Below, in pieces: positions 52,711 through 60,964 of a stretch of DNA of 64,000 bases (positions are counted from its first letter, which is position 1; each line of letters begins with the position of its first letter). Made by a program: the position numbers and the translations under genes. This stretch comes from Spirochaetota bacterium (GTDB lineage Bacteria > Spirochaetota > Brachyspiria > Brachyspirales > JACRPF01), in assembly GCA_038043445.1 (NCBI GenBank), contig JBBTBY010000013.1, forward strand, positions 48,454 to 112,453, read 5' to 3'. Below the pieces are notes generated by a model. That model was given only the letters and a program-made list of their open reading frames with translations. It was not told the DNA's origin and did no database searches.

Positions 52711-53436
52711 ATGCGATACGTGATAATACTTTCGCTCGCCGCGCTCGCCTTGTGCGGAGAGACGAACATCAATGTGCTCTTTTCCTATAAGAGCGGGGCG
52801 GTCGCCTATTACAACAGCCAGCGGGTGAACGCCTCCGAATATGCCCGCGCTGCGGCGCTGCGCGATTCGATCGCGAAGAGTGCTCGTGTGCGCGCGGTGT
52901 TCATCGCCGATGTGCTCCCCGAAGCGGGGAACGAGATCGTAGCGCTTAAGAACGACGGCCGCGAGGGATTCTCCATCCATGCGACGAACGGCAGCACGGT
53001 ATTCAGCTATACGCCGAGCGGCACGACCGCCGTATCCTCTGCGATGGAGCTTTCGGGGCATCGTGATGCGACGAACGAATTCCGCGTGCTGAAATATTAT
53101 GTGCTTACCGAAAAGCCCGACCGGCGTCATGCGGACTGTCATCTCTTCCGCATCGATACGGACGGCATATCGCTCATTACCGTAGTGCAGTTCTATGACG
53201 AGATACGTACGAAGCGCGGAGTGTACACGACGACCATGGAAAGCATATTCGTCGATATAACGAAGGACGGATACCTCGATCTTCTTATAGCGCAGGTGGA
53301 ACAGGGTGTCACCAAAAGCCGCGCTGAATACCAGCTCTATTCGTATTGCCCGAAGGAAAAAGTATATGCATTCACGCTCTCCGACCTGGGGCAGGAAGAT
53401 GCAGTGAGCTATGCCGCGTATTTCGCTCGGAAATGA
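52711..53436 (+). CDS. Exported protein of unknown function
   Basis: 241 residues; ATG at 52711 with a GAGGTG site. The signal peptide is MRYVIILSLAALALCG. The middle part contains NEIVALKNDGREGFSIHATNG and KDGYLDLLIAQVEQG, patterns seen in FG-GAP/VCBS-like beta-propeller blades (the latter with the D-x-DG-like YLDLLI strand). With one or two such blades a complete propeller is not formed, so the fold is unclear. No enzymatic motif is visible. Confidence 0.7.
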   Translation: MRYVIILSLAALALCGETNINVLFSYKSGAVAYYNSQRVNASEYARAAALRDSIAKSARVRAVFIADVLPEAGNEIVALKNDGREGFSIHATNGSTVFSYTPSGTTAVSSAMELSGHRDATNEFRVLKYYVLTEKPDRRHADCHLFRIDTDGISLITVVQFYDEIRTKRGVYTTTMESIFVDITKDGYLDLLIAQVEQGVTKSRAEYQLYSYCPKEKVYAFTLSDLGQEDAVSYAAYFARK

Positions 53437-53448
53437 TACGGGGCACGA

Positions 53449-53477
53449 TTGCCTCACAGCGCATACCGTGATAGAAT
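53449..53477 (+). promoter_or_regulatory. Promoter for a leaderless proB mRNA
   Basis: -35 TTGCCT (53449-53454), 17-nt spacer, -10 TAGAAT (53472-53477). The proB ATG (53484) follows after 6 nt, with no Shine-Dalgarno sequence. Confidence 0.6.
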
Positions 53478-53483
53478 GACCGC

Positions 53484-54617
53484 ATGGCCGATACAATAAC
53501 CGATATCCTCTCTCGTGCAGCGACCATCGTCATAAAGCTCGGCACAGCGCAGCTTACTGACGAACGCGGGCTTTCCGAGGACCGCATACGCGCATTCGCA
53601 GCATCCATGGTATCCGCTATGCGCAGGGGAAAACGCATCATCCTCGTAACCTCAGGAGCAGTGGCGGCCGGGAGTGCGGTGATATTCGACGGAAAGAAGC
53701 CCGACACCATACCCAAGAAGCAGGCTGCCGCGAGCGTCGGGCAGATAACGCTCATGCACAGATATTTCGAGGCGTTCGCAGCGCTCGGTGTGCGCATCGG
53801 CCAGATACTCCTTTCCGAATACGTGCTCCGCGACCGTGTGAGCTATCTCAACGCGCGTAATACGATACATGAGCTCCTTAACAACGGCATCATTCCCGTG
53901 ATAAACGAGAACGACACCATCGCCACCGAGGAGCTGAAATTCGGCGACAATGATTATCTCGGAGCCGTCGTCGCCTGCCTTGCCGAAGCGGACATCTATG
54001 TGATACTCACCGACACCGACGGGCTCTACCGCAATTATGACGATGCACAAAAACGCGAACTTATCGGCGTCGTTGAGCGTATCGATGCTGCGATAAAGAA
54101 AGAGGTTTCCGGGAAGACATCGAAGTTCTCCACGGGCGGCATGGCGAGCAAGATGCGCGCTATGGAATTGACCATGCATTCGGGTATTACCGGCGTCATC
54201 GCGAACGGCGCCGATACGAACGTGCTCGGCCGTATCGCCTCGGGTGAGCATGTCGGCACGGTATTTCTCCCCGGGGGGGCGGCCTCGCAGCGCAAGCGGT
54301 GGATACTCGGCAATGTGAATTTAAAAACAAAAGGGACCATCACTGTCGATGCGGGTGCTGCAAAAGCGCTCGTGGAGAATGATAAAAGTCTTCTTCCCGG
54401 GGGCATAGTATCCGTGAGCGGAAAGTTCTCGCTTGGTGACGCGGTGAATGTCGCGGATGCATCAAAACGAGTCATCGCGCGCGGCATTGTGAATTACAGC
54501 AGTGCCGAGATACAGAAGATTAAAGGTAAGCGCTCAGGCGATATTCGTGAGGTGCTCGGCGAGGCCCCGTATGAAGAAGTGATCCACCGCGATAATCTTG
54601 TGGTCGATCAGCTATAA
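53484..54617 (+). CDS. proB: Glutamate 5-kinase
   Basis: 377 residues, full length. The amino-acid-kinase domain has TIVIKLGTAQLTD, ILVTSGAVAAGSAV, IIPVINENDTIATEELKFGD and the ATP-site LTDTDGLYRN and KFSTGGMASKM. The C-terminal PUA domain (residues about 275-370, KGTITVDAGAAKALVENDK) is present. It phosphorylates L-glutamate, the first step of proline synthesis, in the cytoplasm. The usual partner proA is not adjacent. It ends 6 nt from the stop of a convergent AraC gene. Confidence 0.96.
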   Translation: MADTITDILSRAATIVIKLGTAQLTDERGLSEDRIRAFAASMVSAMRRGKRIILVTSGAVAAGSAVIFDGKKPDTIPKKQAAASVGQITLMHRYFEAFAALGVRIGQILLSEYVLRDRVSYLNARNTIHELLNNGIIPVINENDTIATEELKFGDNDYLGAVVACLAEADIYVILTDTDGLYRNYDDAQKRELIGVVERIDAAIKKEVSGKTSKFSTGGMASKMRAMELTMHSGITGVIANGADTNVLGRIASGEHVGTVFLPGGAASQRKRWILGNVNLKTKGTITVDAGAAKALVENDKSLLPGGIVSVSGKFSLGDAVNVADASKRVIARGIVNYSSAEIQKIKGKRSGDIREVLGEAPYEEVIHRDNLVVDQL

Positions 54618-54623
54618 ATCGCG

Positions 54624-55502
54624 TTACTCGTGTGTTCGGGCATGCGTCATCTTCTTTCTCCGATAGTCGCCGGGAGAACGTCCTGTATAACGTTTGAACA
54701 CCGTGCTGAAATACTGGCTTGATGAGAAGCCAAGTTGATACGAAATATCCGTTATTGATCTTCCCTTTTCAGCAAGAAGACGCTTCGATCGCTCCACCCT
54801 CCGGCGCATTATATAATCATGCACCGGCATGCCGACGACCGTGCGGAACACTTCGCGGAAGCGGGATATGGACAGACCCGCGCGACCGGCAAGATCTGTT
54901 ATCGGCAGGATGCGTTCGTGCGATGTTTCTATGTGGGAAAGGATTGGTGAAAGATCCGCAGGCGGATCCATGCGCTGCTTTTTGATCGCGGCAAGCATTT
55001 CAGAAAGAAACTGTATGCATGCGCCGACAGCGAGCGCTTCCCTTATGTCCTTGTCATCGATGTGCCGGGAAAAGAATTCCTTGAGCGGCGCCGCGGCTGC
55101 GGTGCCTATCGAATATTTTCCGCTGCGCAAGCCGCGCATTGCGCGGAAGATCGGTCTTCCGAGCGACGGGTGCAGGCCGAGCAGGCGGCCGCGTCCTGAT
55201 ATGTCGATACGGATAAAATAATCGCGGCGTTTTTCGAGCATGTGCTTTCCGGTGCCGTGCCGCTCACCCGGCATGGCGATGAATATATCCCCTGCCTTGA
55301 GATCGTACATTCTGCCGGGGATCTCATATCGCTGTGTTCCACGGACCGTGTAGTGTATCTCGATGTGATGCGCATGTGCATGCGTTTCGCGCGGGGCGAC
55401 CGCTTTGGGGAATGTCCAATCGGCGAGCACCAGTGCCGGTCGTCTGCGGCGGCCGAGATAGACACTGATGCCGCGCTGATAGTTCGTTGAGGATGCCGGC
55501 AT
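54624..55502 (-). CDS. AraC-family transcriptional regulator
   Basis: 292 residues from ATG 55502. The cupin N terminus is ETHAHAHHIEIHYTVRGTQRYE and DIFIAMPGERHGTGKH. The double helix-turn-helix is ITDLAGRAGLSISRFREVFR and RSITDISYQLGFSSSQYFSTVFK, ending RYTGRSPGDYRRKK. It is divergent from the large GH-A-like gene at 55607 and is its probable activator. A -10 element ends 7 nt before the ATG, so the mRNA should be leaderless; an earlier in-frame start at 55538 would lie within the -35. Confidence 0.9.
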   Translation of the reverse strand: MPASSTNYQRGISVYLGRRRRPALVLADWTFPKAVAPRETHAHAHHIEIHYTVRGTQRYEIPGRMYDLKAGDIFIAMPGERHGTGKHMLEKRRDYFIRIDISGRGRLLGLHPSLGRPIFRAMRGLRSGKYSIGTAAAAPLKEFFSRHIDDKDIREALAVGACIQFLSEMLAAIKKQRMDPPADLSPILSHIETSHERILPITDLAGRAGLSISRFREVFRTVVGMPVHDYIMRRRVERSKRLLAEKGRSITDISYQLGFSSSQYFSTVFKRYTGRSPGDYRRKKMTHARTHE

Positions 55503-55509
55503 GTGCGAT

Positions 55510-55538
55510 ATTTTACGGCGATTAATTATTAAACGCAA
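55510..55538 (-). promoter_or_regulatory. Promoter for a leaderless AraC-type mRNA, overlapping the divergent promoter region
   Basis: Minus strand: -35 TTGCGT (55533-55538), 17-nt spacer, -10 TAAAAT (55510-55515), 7 nt before the ATG at 55502. On the other strand a -10 (TATACT, 55556-55561) serves the GH gene at 55607 but has no good -35, as expected for an activator-dependent promoter. Confidence 0.55.
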
Positions 55539-55606
55539 TATTTTTCGTTTTCGGTTATACTATTGTTCATACCGTGCAGGGAAAGAACCCGCAAGGAGAT
55601 GTCGAC

Positions 55607-58600
55607 ATGGATATCCGGCGCAATGCTGTGGTGATCATTATCGCAAGTATGCTTTTCATGCTCACCGTTCCGTCGCGGGCAGCGGAGCCGTTGATGCTGC
55701 TTGATGAAGAAGAGTCCATACAGAATTGGAGCGCATTCACCGTAACTGCCGATGCCGCTTTTGTGAAGAGCGGGAAAGCGGCCGCCCATTGGAAAAGCGC
55801 GAACGCGAATTCGTTCCCGGCGCCGAAGCTGATGGTGCCGGACTGGTCGTCCTATAATGCTCTCGCATTCTGGATGTATTCGGGAGTGAATAACGGTGCA
55901 CAGATCGCCGTCGCGATCGGGGCATCGAACGAGAAAGGCAAGGGTGATGATTATGGCAATTGCTATTTCAAGGTCATAAAAGTCGAATGGCAGGGATGGT
56001 ACGAAGTGATCATTCCCTTCAGCGAATTCATCCGAAAGGGGAATCCCCGGGGATGGAATAATATCACGTGGTTCCATTTTTCAAGCGGCGGCTGGGGCAT
56101 TAAACCGAAAAGTGATACCGTTCTTTATTTTGACGATATACGCTTGACCACGGATACCGTGCTCAACAAACGCAATGAACAGCCGGTGCAGGTATTATTT
56201 TCCTGCAACAGACCGAGAACCGCGATCTTTGATAAAGGAAGCCCGGTGCTGCTGTCGTTCGTAACGGTAAGCAACACGAAGGCAGAGCCGGCAGCTTTGT
56301 CGGTCAGGGTAACCGATTATTTCGACCGCGTAATAAGCAATTGCCAGATACAGGCAGATGCGGCTGTATCCGACCGGAAGTTCACGCTTGCATTCCCTTC
56401 GCTGCCCGCTGGCTACTATGAGGTAGAGGCATGGCCGATGGATACGCAAGGCCGAAAGATGATGCCTGATTCCTGCATTGCAGCATCCGGCAGTCAGCCG
56501 CAGGGAAAAGCGACCTTTGCGGTCATGCCCCGCACGATTGCGGAGAACCATGAGCGGTCAGCGAAGCTCGGTGAAGCGGCATTTTTCGGCCTGCACGGCG
56601 GTTACGCGGACCTCGGCGACTCGCTCGGCGTAACGTGGCAGGTTTCAGGGAATCGGTGGCGTGGCAGAGAGCCGGTACGCCCCGACCGCGCTGGCGTATC
56701 ACCCTGGGTGACCAATGCGCTCAATCAACCGCCGGAGCCGCTTTGGAATTTCAACATGATAAACTTCAGCGTGAATCTTGAACAATTCAACCCCGCGTGG
56801 GCGGTAACAAACACCGCCTCCGATTATCCATGGCAGGACTTTGAAGCATATTTCCGCGATGAGATTACCGTCGAGAAGCATCGTCATCCGCATCAGAAAA
56901 CGCATCTGTATGATGTCGCCTGGGAGATAAATCTGAACAGCCCGGAAATGGCGGAGCATAAGCCGATGTATATGCCGTCCGATGTGATCGATATTTACCG
57001 GCGAATGCATCCATTCCTGCGGCAGGCCGAACCGGGAGCGAAACTGCTTGGGCCATGCGCATCCGGTCTCGGGGCATACAGCTGGACCGCGGAGCTGTTT
57101 CGTTTGGGTATAGGAAAGTATCTCGATGGTTTCAACTTCCACGGATACAACGCTCCGCCCCCGGAAAAAAGCAGGTTCCCGGAAGAGATCAGAAAATTGC
57201 GCGAGCTTATCCGTACGTACAATGATGGAAAAGACATGGATATGTATTGTTCCGAGCTCGGCTATCGTTCGCTCTATGGTCCGACCGATCGCAGTAAAGA
57301 TCATGCGCAGTGGCATGTCCGAACGGCGATCATGCTGAAAGGCGAGGGCCTCAGAGTATATTTTCCCTTCTACGGATTCGATTATATGAACGACAAGGAG
57401 AGCTGGGGGCTTACGTACACCTTGGACCCCGCGCGTTCCTTCAGACCGCAGGCGGTCATGCCCAAGGCAGCGGCACCGGCCTTGGCGGTATGCATCGATC
57501 AGCTGGAAGGTTCGGCGCCGATCGGTGATCTGCCCTGGTTCGGCTCCGACATCTACGGATACTTTTTTCAGACCGGGACGGACATTACCCTGGCAGTATG
57601 GTCAGTGGATGCACCTCAGCGCATAACGCTTCCGGTCGGCACGGCAGCATCCATTGCGCTTGTCGACATGATGGGCGGAAAGACCGCTGTCAAAGCTGTT
57701 AACGGAACGATCGCAGTTGGACTGACACAATCACCGATCTATCTGCATGTTCCGCCGAGCATATACGGTCGCGGTGTACCGGCCGCTCATGTCACCGTCT
57801 CGGGATTCCCGGGGACGAAGGAAAATACGGTTTCCGAACCCGGGCTCTACCTCTTGTCCGCAGGGGATGGGACACATCCTGTACGCTGGCTGGCGGTGCG
57901 AAGCCCGGTAGAGATCGCCGAGGTGGGTCCGGCCATTTCCAATCGTCAAAAAAACATCGAGATCAAGGTCGCGAACCGCGGGGGAGTCGATATCCCCGTT
58001 GCGCTTACTATTGACAGCGCGATAACCGGAACGATCAAACGGATCGCAACCGTTCCTGCCGGGTCGATGAATTCGGTGTTCGTACCGCTCTCCGATTTCG
58101 ATCCCAGTAAGGCGGTCACGTTCTCCATTACTGCAAGGTCGGGGAACTCCCCGTCAGTCAATGTAAGCAAAAAGATAAACTTCCTCGCGGCGCATCGTCG
58201 CGGTCAGGGATCGTCGTCTGTCAGCCTTCCGAATACCATAACGTGGCAGGGAACGGGGTCCTCCGGGCAGAAGCAGAATGCACATGCTGAGCTCGAATGG
58301 GACGAGCATTTTCTATATCTTTCTGTAGAGACCGACGATGACCTCCACAGCCAGCCCAACCGCGACCATTTTATCTGGAAGGCAGATGGGCTGCAGCTTG
58401 CATTCGATACCCATCCGGAGTCGGACGAGGTCTATAATGCACTGGGCGGTATTTTTACAAAAAAAATAACCGGTTTGGATTTTGCGTTGACGGATGCGGG
58501 AGATATCATCGCGTGGCGGCACGATACCCACAACCCGAATGAACTTCCTGCCGGTGCACTTGCCGGTACGATACAAGCCGATATTACCCGGGACGAGGTA

Positions 58601-58807
58601 AAGCATGTTACATCGTATCGAATATCCATCCCCTGGAAGGAAATAGGTTTGGACAGCGTCATGCCCGGAAAGACGATCGGCATCGATGTGTTGATAAATG
58701 ATAAAGACAGAGACGGGGTACGGCGAGGTATTGAATTGTTCGGTGAGATCATGCGAGGGGGGATTCTACGTAACTACTCGCGCTTCGGCAGTTTTATTCT
58801 GCAATGA
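55607..58807 (+). CDS. Large secreted clan-GH-A-like glycosidase with CBM9-like C-terminal module
   Basis: 1066 residues; ATG at 55607 with AAGGAG 9 nt upstream. The signal peptide is MDIRRNAVVIIIASMLFMLT with VPSRA following. Residues about 25-185 form a carbohydrate-binding jelly roll (WSSYNALAFWMYSGVNNGAQ, DTVLYFDDIRL). The middle part (about 320-620) is a TIM-barrel-like region with candidate catalytic Glu440 in AWEINLN and Glu550 in CSELGY, spaced as in clan GH-A retaining enzymes. The C-terminal 190 residues match CBM9 (AELEWDEHFLYLSVETDDDL, SYRISIPWKEIGL, IGIDVLINDKDRDGVRRG). It probably cuts a plant or algal polysaccharide outside the cell. Confidence 0.8.
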   Translation: MDIRRNAVVIIIASMLFMLTVPSRAAEPLMLLDEEESIQNWSAFTVTADAAFVKSGKAAAHWKSANANSFPAPKLMVPDWSSYNALAFWMYSGVNNGAQIAVAIGASNEKGKGDDYGNCYFKVIKVEWQGWYEVIIPFSEFIRKGNPRGWNNITWFHFSSGGWGIKPKSDTVLYFDDIRLTTDTVLNKRNEQPVQVLFSCNRPRTAIFDKGSPVLLSFVTVSNTKAEPAALSVRVTDYFDRVISNCQIQADAAVSDRKFTLAFPSLPAGYYEVEAWPMDTQGRKMMPDSCIAASGSQPQGKATFAVMPRTIAENHERSAKLGEAAFFGLHGGYADLGDSLGVTWQVSGNRWRGREPVRPDRAGVSPWVTNALNQPPEPLWNFNMINFSVNLEQFNPAWAVTNTASDYPWQDFEAYFRDEITVEKHRHPHQKTHLYDVAWEINLNSPEMAEHKPMYMPSDVIDIYRRMHPFLRQAEPGAKLLGPCASGLGAYSWTAELFRLGIGKYLDGFNFHGYNAPPPEKSRFPEEIRKLRELIRTYNDGKDMDMYCSELGYRSLYGPTDRSKDHAQWHVRTAIMLKGEGLRVYFPFYGFDYMNDKESWGLTYTLDPARSFRPQAVMPKAAAPALAVCIDQLEGSAPIGDLPWFGSDIYGYFFQTGTDITLAVWSVDAPQRITLPVGTAASIALVDMMGGKTAVKAVNGTIAVGLTQSPIYLHVPPSIYGRGVPAAHVTVSGFPGTKENTVSEPGLYLLSAGDGTHPVRWLAVRSPVEIAEVGPAISNRQKNIEIKVANRGGVDIPVALTIDSAITGTIKRIATVPAGSMNSVFVPLSDFDPSKAVTFSITARSGNSPSVNVSKKINFLAAHRRGQGSSSVSLPNTITWQGTGSSGQKQNAHAELEWDEHFLYLSVETDDDLHSQPNRDHFIWKADGLQLAFDTHPESDEVYNALGGIFTKKITGLDFALTDAGDIIAWRHDTHNPNELPAGALAGTIQADITRDEVKHVTSYRISIPWKEIGLDSVMPGKTIGIDVLINDKDRDGVRRGIELFGEIMRGGILRNYSRFGSFILQ

Positions 58808-58823
58808 TCACTTATGATATCTT

Positions 58824-59170
58824 TGGAGATGGCGGGAATCGAACCCGCGTCCTGTAAGCGACGACATAACCCTCTACATGCGTATCCTGCCTTGGTGTTT
58901 CGCCCGCACGCTGAAAGGCTGGCAAAAAACATACGGACTACTTCCTATTGTTCCGCGGCAGAGGCTTAGGATTGCAGCCCCTGTGCGTTCACGCGTGTGG
59001 TGGCGCCGACATTCCCGCCCCGCGTGAGAAGCGGGAAGCGACGGCTACTTAAAAATTAAGCAGCAAGTGCAAAATCGTCTGCACTTATAGGTTTGGCCTT
59101 TATTAACGTGGACGACCGCCACGGCACGCAGATCACGACAATCACATACAGTCGAGACCAGATCATCCCC
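58824..59170 (-). ncRNA. ssrA: Transfer-messenger RNA (tmRNA)
   Basis: The 5' end GGGGATG (59170-59164) pairs with CATCTCC near the 3' end to form a seven-pair acceptor stem with one G-U pair. The 5' region continues CTGGTCTCGACTG, as in other tmRNAs. The 3' end has a T-arm (GCGGGTTCGATTCCCGC). The tag frame at 59097-59059 encodes AKPISADDFALAA, followed by TAA, with the typical ALAA ending. CCA is not encoded: after discriminator A the sequence reads AAG. tmRNA rescues stalled ribosomes and marks the nascent chain for proteolysis. The length is about 347 nt, and it has its own consensus promoter. Confidence 0.95.
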
Positions 59171-59190
59171 ATGTCAAAGAACGTACGTAT

Positions 59191-59219
59191 ACTATAGCAT
59201 CGGCATGACCGATTGTCAA
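59191..59219 (-). promoter_or_regulatory. Consensus sigma70 promoter of ssrA
   Basis: Minus strand: -35 TTGACA (59214-59219), 17-nt spacer, -10 TATAGT (59191-59196). About 20 nt separate the -10 from the mature tmRNA 5' end, leaving a short precursor for RNase P. Confidence 0.75.
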
Positions 59220-59241
59220 ATATGCGACATGATGCGGCTAT

Positions 59242-59272
59242 AAAAAAACAAGGGCTCATGAGCCCTTGTTTT
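59242..59272 (-). terminator. Rho-independent terminator of rpsB-tsf
   Basis: Palindrome of 28 bp (59245-59272) with half-site AAAACAAGGGCTCA, followed on the minus strand by a T-run of seven. It lies between the tsf stop (59307) and the ssrA promoter. The inner 22 bp are the same as in the palindrome after typA. Confidence 0.85.
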
Positions 59273-59306
59273 CTGTTCTATAGAGCGATTCCCGTGAGGC
59301 TGACGT

Positions 59307-59900
59307 TTATCCGCCGACCTGTACACGATGGAATTTCCCGAGCGATATGTTCTCGCCGGTCTTCTGCACCGCCTCGTTGATCATTTCCTGGATGGTGGTC
59401 TTTCCGTCAACGAAGAACGGCTGTTCGAGGAGACACACTTCCGAATACCATTTTGTGAGACGGCCCTCGGCGATCTTCTCGATCATGTTCTCGGGTTTGC
59501 CCGATTCGCGGGTGAGCTTCACGAATATCTCTTTCTGTTCCTTGACCGCGTTCTGGTCAAGGTCTTCCTTGCGGATCGCGAGCGGCGCCTGCGCGGCGAC
59601 ATGCATGGCGATATCATTGGCGAGCTTGATGAAGATTTCGTTCTTCGCCACAAAGTCGGTCTCGCAGAAGAGCTCTACGAACACACCGAGCTTCTTGTCG
59701 TGGTGAAGATAATTGCCGAGTATGCCTTCTTTCACTTCGCGGCCCGCTTTTTTCGCCGCGGTGATAAGGCCTTTTTCCTTCAATATCTTGATGGCCTTTT
59801 CAAGGTCGCCATCCGCTTCCGTAAGCGCACGTTTGCAGTCCATGATACCGATATTCGTCCGTTCACGGAGTTCCTTTACCATCTCATTCGTTATTTCCAT
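59307..59900 (-). CDS. tsf: Elongation factor Ts, short form
   Basis: 197 residues, compared with about 280 in E. coli; short forms such as that of Thermus have a similar size. The N-terminal UBA-like domain (MVKELRERTNIGIMDCKRAL) and the diagnostic LFCETDFVAKNEIF motif are present. Only one core subdomain remains, the usual case for short EF-Ts. It exchanges GDP for GTP on EF-Tu in the cytoplasm. The ATG at 59900 has an AGGGAG site, 32 nt after rpsB, with which it forms the standard operon. Confidence 0.97.
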   Translation of the reverse strand: MEITNEMVKELRERTNIGIMDCKRALTEADGDLEKAIKILKEKGLITAAKKAGREVKEGILGNYLHHDKKLGVFVELFCETDFVAKNEIFIKLANDIAMHVAAQAPLAIRKEDLDQNAVKEQKEIFVKLTRESGKPENMIEKIAEGRLTKWYSEVCLLEQPFFVDGKTTIQEMINEAVQKTGENISLGKFHRVQVGG

Positions 59901-59932
59901 TTCATTCTCCCTCGCCAGAGCGCAGCGCTCTG

Positions 59933-60799
59933 TTACAGTACTTGCTTTTCTTCCTTCGGTTCTTCCTTCACGACGTAAGCCGCAATAGCCGATTTTTCTT
60001 CTTCACTTACTTCCTCCGCAGGGGCCGCAACGGGAGCCGCAGCGGTCTCCGCCGGTGTTGCACCCGCAGCCGGCGCCGCTTCGGCGCTTTCTGCCGGCGC
60101 AAGCGATTCCTTGCCCGCTTCGTTCTGTCCTTCGATGATCGCATCCGCGATGACATTGGTGAAGAGGTTTATCGCGCGTATCGCGTCGTCATTGCCCGGT
60201 ATCGGAAGATCGATGACGTCGGGGTTGCAGTTCGTATCGACGACGGCGACGATGGGTATATGCATGCGGCGGGCTTCCTCGACCGCGATGGACTCCTCGA
60301 CCGGGTCGATGATGAACACCATGTCCGGCAGACGTTCCATGTCCTTTATGCCGGAGAGATTCTTCTCAAGCTTCGCCTTTTCCTTGAGGAGATACACCGT
60401 TTCACGCTTGGGGAGGCTTTCGAACGTGCCGTCGACCTCCATGCGCTCGATGCGTTTCAGGCGTGCGATGCTGTTCTTTATCGTTGAATAGTTCGTGAGC
60501 ATGCCGCCCAGCCATCGCTGGCATACGAAGAACGAGTTGCAGCGCTTCGCCGCATCCTCAATGCTCTTGGACGCCTGTTTCTTCGTTCCGACGAAAAGGA
60601 ATTCGCCGCCGGCGCGGGCTATCTCCTTCACTTTCTCATAGGCCACCTTCACATAGTTGATGGTCTTCATGAGATCGATGATGTAGATGTTGTTGCGTTC
60701 CTGAAAGATGAACGGTTTCATCTTCGGGTTCCACTTGCGCGTCTGGTGTCCGAAATGGACGCCTGCCTCGAGAAGGTCTTTCATGCTGGGTAACGGCAT
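59933..60799 (-). CDS. rpsB: 30S ribosomal protein S2
   Basis: 288 residues. The N terminus ([20 protein letters not shown]) and [29 protein letters not shown] and [20 protein letters not shown] are diagnostic. After about residue 225 there is a low-complexity Ala/Pro/Glu-rich tail of about 60 residues (for example [20 protein letters not shown]) not found in E. coli S2. The ATG has AAGGAG upstream. A terminator-like hairpin lies in the leader (60815-60855). Confidence 0.98.
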   Translation of the reverse strand: MPLPSMKDLLEAGVHFGHQTRKWNPKMKPFIFQERNNIYIIDLMKTINYVKVAYEKVKEIARAGGEFLFVGTKKQASKSIEDAAKRCNSFFVCQRWLGGMLTNYSTIKNSIARLKRIERMEVDGTFESLPKRETVYLLKEKAKLEKNLSGIKDMERLPDMVFIIDPVEESIAVEEARRMHIPIVAVVDTNCNPDVIDLPIPGNDDAIRAINLFTNVIADAIIEGQNEAGKESLAPAESAEAAPAAGATPAETAAAPVAAPAEEVSEEEKSAIAAYVVKEEPKEEKQVL

Positions 60800-60814
60800 A
60801 TCCGAAACTCCTTA

Positions 60815-60855
60815 CAAAAAATAGAAAAAGAGTACTACCAAGCGGCGTACTCTTT
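60815..60855 (-). promoter_or_regulatory. Terminator-like hairpin in front of rpsB (possible attenuator)
   Basis: On the minus strand AAAGAGTAC (60855-60847) and GTACTCTTT (60835-60827) can form a 9-bp stem with an 11-nt loop, followed by TTCTATTTTTT. It ends 16 nt before the rpsB start. A candidate -10 (TGTAAT/TAATAA, about 60870-60877) lies before it. It could stop read-through from the upstream permease gene or attenuate rpsB-tsf. Confidence 0.6.
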
Positions 60856-60964
60856 GTGCTTACACACAATTATTACACCGGCGCGGGACCGTCATCCGGA
60901 AACGCACAGGGAGATTACACCTTGGATAGTGCGGGGGCGATAATATGCCGGGGGACGAAAAATG

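Noticed and set aside
58824-58860. Possible tRNA gene suggested by the T-arm GGTTCGATTCC
   Set aside because: It is the 3' tRNA-like end of ssrA; no anticodon arm follows, and the acceptor strand pairs with the tmRNA 5' end.
59056-59259. 67-codon minus-strand frame ending in ALAA
   Set aside because: This is not a protein gene; its last 13 codons are the tag reading frame of the tmRNA and the rest is tmRNA and promoter.
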